This document shows positions 7,688 through 14,774 of a stretch of DNA of 64,000 nucleotides, in pieces. The notes beneath the pieces are model-generated. The model was given only the letters and a program-made list of their open reading frames with translations, was not told the DNA's origin and made no database searches. Numbering within the stretch: the first letter of the stretch is position 1; each line of letters starts with the position of its first letter. The DNA comes from DASYML01 sp036399835 (GTDB lineage Bacteria; Acidobacteriota; Blastocatellia; Pyrinomonadales; Pyrinomonadaceae), in the NCBI GenBank assembly GCA_036399835.1, contig DASWMI010000214.1, positions 1 through 64,000 of the forward strand. Direction: 5' to 3'. Position numbers and translations under genes: made by a program.

Positions 7688-10600
7688 ATGGACGCCAACG
7701 GAACATTATTTCAGCTCCTGCTAGGACGCGACGACTGGGCAAGCTGTCTGGACCAGCGCCAGCGCCCGCTCGGCGAGAGTTGGGATGAATCTTCCGATAA
7801 CGCAGCGCTCAACGCGTCAGGTACAGACTGGGACGAGCGACGCGACGAACTGACTTTGCAGCCGCGGCTCTTTCAGTTCGGCGCGACGCCCAGAGATGCG
7901 CGCCCGCTCCTCAAGGACAGACGCGGCGCGGCGCGCGACCTTTACGGCAACTGGTACTGGATTGATGCCACGCGACGCGAAATCCTCGTCAGCTCTTCCG
8001 GCACGCAGGCGACCACGCATTTCTGGTCCTCTACGGATAGCATCAAGTGTCGAGCTTCGGAAGCAGCCGACGGCGCTTTCCACGCGACTGTGGATGCGCC
8101 CTCTCAGACTCTGCTCGAATTGTCGGGGATGGCCGTGACGGAAGACCACTACCTGGTGGTCGGGGTTCAAGAGCCTGCCGGGCTGTTGCTCTTTGACCTT
8201 CACGCGGGCGGCTCTCCGCGACAGTTGCTCTGGCCTGCCGGAGTGCGCTTTGCGCCCTTCGACATGGTGGCCGCGCCGGGCGGCGGCCTCTTCGTGCTCG
8301 ACCGCGAGAATAGGCGCTACTGGATACTGGACCGGCACTTCAACGTCATTGGTCCGGAGCGAGCCGAGGCTTCACAGGCTTCAGCACCGCCAGACGATTT
8401 TCAGCCCGCAGATACTGGTCCGGCGCGGCACACAGCCGTCTGGTCAGGCTCGCTCAAGGCCATCACGGATGACGCGGCCTGCCAGCTTCACTTTGATGAG
8501 GCGGTTGCTATTGAAGCTCTGCCGGACGGCACGGTCCTCATCCTCGAAGGCGACCCCGAGGCCGATGAAGCTGAGGGCGAAAGGTTTTCGCTGGTCCATC
8601 GCTATCGCTTTGATGTGGAGCTGGGCCAGAAGCCCGCCTCCACATCCTCTATGCTGACCTGCATAGAAGGCACGGGCGATGATTTCAGCCTCATCGGTTA
8701 TGACTTCGCCTTTGTGCCCGACGGCGCGACGCGGGAGGAAGGCTTACTGGGCCATCTCTACGTCGCGGAGAAGAACGGCAACCAGGCTTACGCCTTCGAT
8801 CTCAAGCTCCACGGCGACCAGCTCTCGCTCAAGGCGCTGGCCGATTATCTGCCGATGCGTCTCTTCGGCGGCAAAGCTATTGTCGGCACGAGCAAGGGCG
8901 TTTACTACGATTTTGAAGAACGCTGGATTCCGCTCGTCAAGCAACCGCGCCCGCGTTATGAAGTCGAAGCGACCATCTTTACGCCGCTCGCGGATGAGGA
9001 TGAAGAGATTGCTACGGGCGACGGGCGGCCTCGCGGCGCTTTCGACGGGCGCGAGCCTGATTGCGTCTGGCATCGCTTGATGCTCGACGCTTGCATTCCG
9101 CCCGAAGCTGAAGTGCTCGTCTGGAGTCGCGCGGCCAACGACCAGCGCGAGTTGGCCCTGGCCGAGTGGCAGCCGGAGCCTAGGCCGTACCTGCGCGGCA
9201 ACGGCTCGGAGCTGCCCTTTGCAGTTCAAGCTTCGCGAGAGAGCAAGGGGACGGGCACATGGGAGCTGCTTTTCCAGAACGCGCGCGGTCGCTTTCTGCA
9301 ACTGCAAATCAAGCTCGTCGGTAACGGTCGGACCACCGCGCGGCTGCGTGCCCTGCGTGCTTACTATCCACGCTTCTCTTATCTCAATCATTACCTGCCG
9401 TCCGTTTATCGTGAAGACCCCGAGTCGGCCTCTTTTCTGGACCGCTTTCTGGCAAATCTTGAAGGCACGTTTACTTCCCTGGAAGACCGCATCGCGGCGG
9501 CGCAGATGCTCTTTGATACGCGCGCCGCGCCGCCCGAAGCACTCGACTGGCTGGCGAGCTGGTTCGGCATCGCGCTCGACCCGGCCTGGGACGATGCCAG
9601 AAGAAGACTCTTTATCAAACACGCGATGGACTTCTTTAATCGTCGCGGGACATTAAACGGGCTGCGTCTCGCGCTCCAACTCGTGATTGATGCTTGCGCT
9701 GACGAAACCATCTTCGCGGAAAGCTCCGCGCGCGGCCCCACTCGCGAAAGCGGGATTCGCATCGTCGAAAAATTCCGCATGCGGCGCGCGCCGGGCGCAG
9801 TCTTCGGAGACCCGACCGACTACGAAGGCGTCCCCGCGGGGCTGCGCAGCACGCGCTGGCTGACGGCCACGGCCTCCGGCGCAAATCTGGTCCAATCGGG
9901 CGCTCAGGCCAATGTCGAGGCGGGCTTTGAAAACCTGCCAGGGGTCCCGCCGTGCAGGGAGCAAGCCAAGCCTTCAACGGTCGGCGCAAGCGCGGCGGCT
10001 GACAGTCTGAGGCCGGAAGACGGCGCGGCGGCGATTGCTCAAGAGCGCACGCGCTGGCAGGATTTTCTCAAGAGCCGTTACGCGCAGATAGATGAGTTCA
10101 ACCGAGCTTACGCGCCCTTCGGCGCACAGCCTCGCGGCGCGTTCGCGGAGATACCGCTTCCGGCGGACCTGCCTCCAAACGGAGCGCCGCTCGACGATTG
10201 GCTCGCCTGGCTCTCGCTCTCTTCAGAGTCCAGCGCGACGCGAGACAGAAAGCTCTGGCAGGATTTTCTGGCCCGCCGCTACAGACTGACGGCAGCGCTC
10301 AACCGCGCTTACGAAACACACTGGACCAGTTTTGAAACCGTCTCGCTGCCCGACGCCGCGCCTCGCCGCAACGTCGCCTTGCAGGACTGGGAGCTGTTCG
10401 CGGGCGTCGTGCTCGCCATGCACCGGACGGCGCATCGCTTTACAGTGCTGCTGCCGATTGCGCCCGCGCACAGGGACGATGCGCTCGCTCTGGAAGAGCG
10501 CAGGTCACTGGCCGAGCGCATCATCAGGCTGGAGAAACCTGCGCATACCAGCTTTGAAGTGAAGTTTTACTGGGCCGCGTTCCGGCTCGGTGAAGCAAGG

Positions 10601-10759
10601 CTCGGCGCGGATACGCTGGTTGACCGTGGCAGCCGCGCGCCGCAATGGATACAGCCGTTGATTCTCAACCGAACTTATATTGCCGAAGGCTATCTGGCAT
10701 CCAGCAACCCGCCCGACCTCTTTGATCGCCAGATCATCGGGCGCACGCGGCTGGGCTAA
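7688..10759 (+). CDS. Phage tail protein I-type baseplate protein with propeller-like N-terminus (Afp12-like)
   Basis: The protein has 1023 residues. Around residues 567-680 it shows the tail-protein-I domain: LNHYLPSVYREDPESASFLDRFLANLEGTF, TRAAPPEALDWLASWFGIALD and FFNRRGTLNGLRLALQL. The first ~450 residues contain repeated beta-strand patterns (ARDLYGNWYWIDA, GGGLFVLDRENRRYWILD, HLYVAEKNGNQAYAFDL) resembling NHL/propeller blades. In eCIS this protein completes the wedge with the J protein. The C-terminal part repeats a helix-containing motif around WQDFLKSRYAQIDEFNRAY and WQDFLARRYRLTAALNRAY. The stop of the J gene is 15 bases upstream. Confidence 0.9.
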   Translation: MDANGTLFQLLLGRDDWASCLDQRQRPLGESWDESSDNAALNASGTDWDERRDELTLQPRLFQFGATPRDARPLLKDRRGAARDLYGNWYWIDATRREILVSSSGTQATTHFWSSTDSIKCRASEAADGAFHATVDAPSQTLLELSGMAVTEDHYLVVGVQEPAGLLLFDLHAGGSPRQLLWPAGVRFAPFDMVAAPGGGLFVLDRENRRYWILDRHFNVIGPERAEASQASAPPDDFQPADTGPARHTAVWSGSLKAITDDAACQLHFDEAVAIEALPDGTVLILEGDPEADEAEGERFSLVHRYRFDVELGQKPASTSSMLTCIEGTGDDFSLIGYDFAFVPDGATREEGLLGHLYVAEKNGNQAYAFDLKLHGDQLSLKALADYLPMRLFGGKAIVGTSKGVYYDFEERWIPLVKQPRPRYEVEATIFTPLADEDEEIATGDGRPRGAFDGREPDCVWHRLMLDACIPPEAEVLVWSRAANDQRELALAEWQPEPRPYLRGNGSELPFAVQASRESKGTGTWELLFQNARGRFLQLQIKLVGNGRTTARLRALRAYYPRFSYLNHYLPSVYREDPESASFLDRFLANLEGTFTSLEDRIAAAQMLFDTRAAPPEALDWLASWFGIALDPAWDDARRRLFIKHAMDFFNRRGTLNGLRLALQLVIDACADETIFAESSARGPTRESGIRIVEKFRMRRAPGAVFGDPTDYEGVPAGLRSTRWLTATASGANLVQSGAQANVEAGFENLPGVPPCREQAKPSTVGASAAADSLRPEDGAAAIAQERTRWQDFLKSRYAQIDEFNRAYAPFGAQPRGAFAEIPLPADLPPNGAPLDDWLAWLSLSSESSATRDRKLWQDFLARRYRLTAALNRAYETHWTSFETVSLPDAAPRRNVALQDWELFAGVVLAMHRTAHRFTVLLPIAPAHRDDALALEERRSLAERIIRLEKPAHTSFEVKFYWAAFRLGEARLGADTLVDRGSRAPQWIQPLILNRTYIAEGYLASSNPPDLFDRQIIGRTRLG

Positions 10760-10790
10760 GTGAGCACTCTTTCGACAGGAGCGAATTTTT

Positions 10791-12269
10791 ATGGACACCT
10801 TTATGCCGCGCGTCTCTCCCGCCGTCGCCACGCCGGACCCGAGCAAGCATGTCAACTACACGCTTGGAATGGTGCTCGGCGTTGACGATTTCACGCAGGA
10901 GTTTGCTTATCTCTCGGGTCGCGATCAATGGCTGGCGCGCGACCTTCTAGGATACGGGACGGTGAGCGGTCTCAAAGTCCGCATCGAGACGAGCGACAAG
11001 GGGCCGCGCGTGCTGGTCGAGCCGGGCGTGGCGCTCAGCCCCACAGGTCAACTGATACGCGTCTCGCCAGCGCAATGCGCCTATCTCAACCAGTGGCTCG
11101 CGGCCAACAAGGATGCGCTCGCCAAACACAGGCACGCCATAGCTTCGCCGCCGGGCGATCATCTGAGGCTTTTTGTCGTGCTCTGTTATCGCGCGTGCGC
11201 GACCGAGATGACGCCCATCCCAGGCGAGCCTTGCCGCAGCGAAGACGAGCTGATGGCTCCTTCAAGGCTCGCGGATGATTTTCGACTAGAGCTGCGCTTT
11301 GAGCCACCGGACCAGCAGGAGGAGGATGCGCTGCGAGATTTCGTTGACTGGCTAAGCCAGGTCGAGGTCTCAGAGATTAGCACGACGACGCTCGACGAGT
11401 TCATCAAGGCGATACGCGAGGGCGCGCATCTTTTAGTCTCATCGCCGCCCTCATCTCCGCCAGCCTCGCCGCCCTCTTCGCCGCCGCAGGATTTTATGTA
11501 CGGCTCGCCGCTACAATCTTTGAGCATTCCTGCCGAGCACGCCTGCGAATATCTGCGCGCGGCCTTCCGCATCTGGGCGACCGAATTGCGCCCGCGCTGG
11601 CGGCCCAACTGGTTCGCGGACTGGCAATGCTGCGAGCAGAAAGATGCTGAAGAAGATTCCCGCGAAGAGAAATCTCTGGAAGAGTGCCTGTTGCTGGCAG
11701 AGTTGGACGTGCCGGTCCAGGATGTGGCACTGACGGGCGATGTCAAGGTTGACGACCTGCAAAAGGTCATCGTCAACGAAGAGCGTCGTCCATATCTGGT
11801 CCATCTGCGCATGCTGCAAGAATGGCTCATGTGCGGATACGCCGCGCATGCCGCGCAACAGACGGCCCAGTCGCTTCTGCCGCCGCCTCCTCCGCCCAGG
11901 CAATTCATCGTGGCCGCCGGAAGATTCGGTCTGGATGCCGCCCCTGTCTTTTCTTTCGGCGGTCTGAGGGCGACTCGCAATACTGTGGACCAGACGCTCT
12001 ATCTTTTGAGCGGCGCGTGGTTCGTTCCGGCGCGCAGCAATTACATCGTCAAGGGAATTCCCATCGGCGATCTGCAAAGCACTTCGGCGCAGGTCTTTGA
12101 ATTGGTCCAGACGCCGCCCAGAGGACGCGTTGAAGACGCGCGCACGACGCAGCTCTTAAACGGCTTCGCCGGACTCGATGCGCGCAACGGCGTCATCGTG
12201 CGCTTGAGGAGTCTGAATCCCCCCGACAGGCCGAGCAACGGGTTCACGGTCGAGATCAGCAGTTTTTGA
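10791..12269 (+). CDS. eCIS baseplate-periphery protein A (492 aa)
   Basis: No characterised family was recognised, but the N-terminal 100 residues share a pattern with the next gene: GMVLGVDDFTQEFAYLSGRD, then LLGYGTVSGLKVRIE, then VLVEPGVALSPTGQLIRV. This motif (new-line 'xLxxeDlxxEq...GxGxvxGLxV...V.PGlAlxxxGq') recurs in proteins encoded beside eCIS and phage-like baseplates. The middle has a Ser/Pro tract (SSPPSSPPASPPSSPPQ), a flexible hinge. A good site (AGGAG) precedes the ATG. A structural role in the outer baseplate or fibre attachment is inferred from position. Confidence 0.75.
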   Translation: MDTFMPRVSPAVATPDPSKHVNYTLGMVLGVDDFTQEFAYLSGRDQWLARDLLGYGTVSGLKVRIETSDKGPRVLVEPGVALSPTGQLIRVSPAQCAYLNQWLAANKDALAKHRHAIASPPGDHLRLFVVLCYRACATEMTPIPGEPCRSEDELMAPSRLADDFRLELRFEPPDQQEEDALRDFVDWLSQVEVSEISTTTLDEFIKAIREGAHLLVSSPPSSPPASPPSSPPQDFMYGSPLQSLSIPAEHACEYLRAAFRIWATELRPRWRPNWFADWQCCEQKDAEEDSREEKSLEECLLLAELDVPVQDVALTGDVKVDDLQKVIVNEERRPYLVHLRMLQEWLMCGYAAHAAQQTAQSLLPPPPPPRQFIVAAGRFGLDAAPVFSFGGLRATRNTVDQTLYLLSGAWFVPARSNYIVKGIPIGDLQSTSAQVFELVQTPPRGRVEDARTTQLLNGFAGLDARNGVIVRLRSLNPPDRPSNGFTVEISSF

Positions 12270-12293
12270 GATGCTTAACGGGAGCAGGTCGAG

Positions 12294-13571
12294 ATGAATG
12301 AAAAGCGATTAACCGAAACGATTACGGAAGACGGCATTTCCTGGATCAACTTCTTCAATGGCCGCCTGCTCTCGGGCGAAGACCTGAGCCGCGAGCAGGA
12401 CTCTAACCTTGAGGGGCGGCGCAGGCTCGGTCGCGCCATCGGCGAGGGCATCGCCTACGGTCTCGAAGTCTCGATTGCGAAGGGCGTCAACACGAGGGAA
12501 TCGCCGCAGGTCGAGGTTGAGGCGGGGCTGGCGCTCAATCGCCAGGGGCAGAGCCTCTCGCTCGGCAGCCGCACGCGCGTCAGGCTGGCGCGCCCAGTCA
12601 ATGCCGAGAGCGTAGATTTTAGCGGCTCGGCCTTTGACGATTGCAAACCGCTCCAGCCCGGAACATACGTCGCGGAAGCCGGCGTCTACCTGCTCACCAT
12701 CGCGCCCGCGCGGAGCAGCCAGGGGCGCGCGACCGTCAGCGGGCTTGATAACATCCTCGCGCGCTGCAACACGCACCACACGGTCGAGGGCGTACAGTTT
12801 CGACTGATTCAGCTCGGGCTGAGCAGCCACGAGCTGGAGGACACGGCACGCCTGCGTAATATCATCGCTTACAGATGCTTCGGTTTCGGCAACCCGCAGG
12901 CGCAGCCCTTTTTTACAAACCCCTTCGACCCGTCAACCAAAGCTCGCTCGCTGCTCGACGAGCTGCGCCCGCGTCTCCTGACAGACTGCGATGTCCCGCT
13001 CGCAATCATCAACTGGACCACTCTTGACGGCATCAAGTTTGTTGACATGTGGGCCGTGCGCCGCCGCCTGACAGCGCCGCAGGCGGCGACCACCTGGGGC
13101 GCTGCGACTGGCGACGCTCGCTCAAGTCTGACGGAGGCGATGGTCTGGCAGTTCGCGGACCAGATAAAGGATTTGCGGGAGGGCAGCTCAAGCCTTGAAT
13201 CGCTGACGGCCAAGGGTCGCTTCAAGTATCTGCCGCCGCTCGGACTGTTGCCCGTCAGTCGTCAGAATTTCGATGGCGTCATCGTCAATGATTTCTTCAG
13301 CGGATTCGCTCATCGCGAGCCTGAGTTTGTTGACGGCGTTATCCTGCGCTCGCTCTTTGAGCAAGCCTCCGAGCATGAGCCGATTGACCTGTCGCGGGGC
13401 GAGATGGTCTGGCTCTACAAGTGCTGGCAAAACGAGTTGGTCTTTCGCCGGAGCGGAAACGTCCAGCCTTACGTCATTTTTACCAGCGCCTGGATGCCCT
13501 ATCTGGCGGCGGCGCGCTTCGATGCGTCGCGCTGGGATTTTAGCAATTATGCGCGTTGTGAAACCTGCTAG
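12294..13571 (+). CDS. eCIS baseplate-periphery protein B (425 aa), paralogue of the preceding gene
   Basis: The N-terminus repeats the pattern of the upstream protein: WINFFNGRLLSGEDLSREQ, RRRLGRAIGEGIAYGLEVSI, VEVEAGLALNRQGQSLSLGS. The two genes probably arose by duplication of this ~110-residue module, followed by divergence of the C-terminal halves. The C-terminal half (FKYLPPLGLLPVSRQNFDGVIVNDFFSG) fits the 'phaseolin-like' baseplate proteins that list LPPxGxLP. It lies 25 bases after its paralogue. Function is unproven; a structural baseplate role is the simplest reading. Confidence 0.75.
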   Translation: MNEKRLTETITEDGISWINFFNGRLLSGEDLSREQDSNLEGRRRLGRAIGEGIAYGLEVSIAKGVNTRESPQVEVEAGLALNRQGQSLSLGSRTRVRLARPVNAESVDFSGSAFDDCKPLQPGTYVAEAGVYLLTIAPARSSQGRATVSGLDNILARCNTHHTVEGVQFRLIQLGLSSHELEDTARLRNIIAYRCFGFGNPQAQPFFTNPFDPSTKARSLLDELRPRLLTDCDVPLAIINWTTLDGIKFVDMWAVRRRLTAPQAATTWGAATGDARSSLTEAMVWQFADQIKDLREGSSSLESLTAKGRFKYLPPLGLLPVSRQNFDGVIVNDFFSGFAHREPEFVDGVILRSLFEQASEHEPIDLSRGEMVWLYKCWQNELVFRRSGNVQPYVIFTSAWMPYLAAARFDASRWDFSNYARCETC

Positions 13572-13645
13572 TCGGCGCGCATCCGGGCCGGGCCCATTTT
13601 CGGCACGGGTGCGCTGAAATGATTTATCAAGAGAAGGAGAGGGCT

Positions 13646-14677
13646 ATGGCAAACGGATTCGAGAACGTCAGACCCGGAGAAATTATATCTTCCGATCTCA
13701 TCAACCGCCTCCTGGAGGCCGTCAGCGATATTCAAGGCAAGCTGGTCGGGATTGATAGCTTACTGGCCGGGCCGGGAAAAGTCGCCGTCCCGAATCTGTT
13801 CGGGTTTTCGCTCGGCATCGCGAAAGCGGAGCTGATGAAGCCCAAGTACGGGTTGCTGCCGGGCGACATCTTTAACACGGGCGGGCAGCGCATCTATCCC
13901 GAAAACACCGCGGCGCTCGAACTCGCCGTGCTCAACCAGGTGCCAGAGCCTGGTCGCGTCGTGCCTGTCGGGAGCCGTGTCGGCCTCGTCATCGCACAGC
14001 TCGCGACGGCCACGGGCGGCACGGGCACTGGCGGCACGACGCAGCCGCCCAACCATATTGTGACGGGCATGAATCCGGCGATGCCGACCGGAGCGCGGCT
14101 CAATCAGGAGATTCACGTCATCGGGCAAAACTTCGTCACGCCCTTCAATCGCAACCATGTCATCTTTGATGGCGTGCACATCGCGATACCCAAAGAGGGC
14201 AGCAGCGTGACAGATTTGCTGATAGACGTTCCGACCACCATCCCTGATGTTCCGCGATCAGTGCAGGTCGCGGTTGAAGTGGACGGGCTGACGCGGCTGC
14301 TCCCGTTTAACTATCTCATCAAGCCTCTCTCGGACACGCCAGAGTTGAAGATTACCAGCACCAGCGCCGCAGGCGTCTTTGTCCGTCAAGGCTCGAATCT
14401 GCTCATCAACGGCACAGGGTTTTCAGCGACCGCCGCGCAGAACAAGGTCACGTTTATCCTCAAGACTAACACGAGTCTTTTCCAGGTCGTGTCGGCGACC
14501 AATGTCGAAGATTTCGGACAGGAGCGGCGACTGACGGTGCCCGTGCCCAACCCGTTCACCAATCCAGCCATGCAACCGAACGCGACGGGCGTTCAGTACA
14601 CAGTCAAGGTTCACATCGGGACCAACGAAGCGGTCTTCGCGACCACAGAGGTACAGATTCGCACGCCGTTGGCATAA
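13646..14677 (+). CDS. PASTA and IPT/TIG domain protein of the eCIS locus
   Basis: The 343-residue product has a PASTA-like domain at about residues 45-130 (VPNLFGFSLGIAKAEL ... VLNQVPEPGRVVPVGSRVGLVIA), then two immunoglobulin-like IPT/TIG modules (PAMPTGARLNQEIHVIGQNF; LLINGTGFSATAAQNKVTF). The N-terminus (GEIISSDLINRLLEAVSDIQGKL) resembles particle-binding leaders. The ATG at 13646 has a strong GAGAAGGAGAGGG site; an in-frame ATG at 13619 is less likely. There is no signal peptide, so it is probably assembled on the particle in the cytoplasm, perhaps as a fibre-like decoration. PASTA elsewhere binds peptidoglycan, but no binding is shown here. Confidence 0.82.
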   Translation: MANGFENVRPGEIISSDLINRLLEAVSDIQGKLVGIDSLLAGPGKVAVPNLFGFSLGIAKAELMKPKYGLLPGDIFNTGGQRIYPENTAALELAVLNQVPEPGRVVPVGSRVGLVIAQLATATGGTGTGGTTQPPNHIVTGMNPAMPTGARLNQEIHVIGQNFVTPFNRNHVIFDGVHIAIPKEGSSVTDLLIDVPTTIPDVPRSVQVAVEVDGLTRLLPFNYLIKPLSDTPELKITSTSAAGVFVRQGSNLLINGTGFSATAAQNKVTFILKTNTSLFQVVSATNVEDFGQERRLTVPVPNPFTNPAMQPNATGVQYTVKVHIGTNEAVFATTEVQIRTPLA

Positions 14678-14732
14678 ACATGAGAGGGCAGGAGTCAGCG
14701 CACGACGCTGGAAACCAAATGTCGGTCTTCCC

Positions 14733-14753
14733 CCTTCAGCTTGCTACTGAAGG
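14733..14753. terminator. Short hairpin before the vWA gene
   Basis: A perfect 7-bp inverted repeat (CCTTCAG / CTGAAGG, loop CTTGCTA) lies in the gap between the PASTA gene and the secreted vWA gene. There is no U tract, so it may be a weak terminator or a processing site separating baseplate genes from the membrane protein. Confidence 0.35.
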
Positions 14754-14774
14754 CCAGCTTTGAAAGGAGCTACC

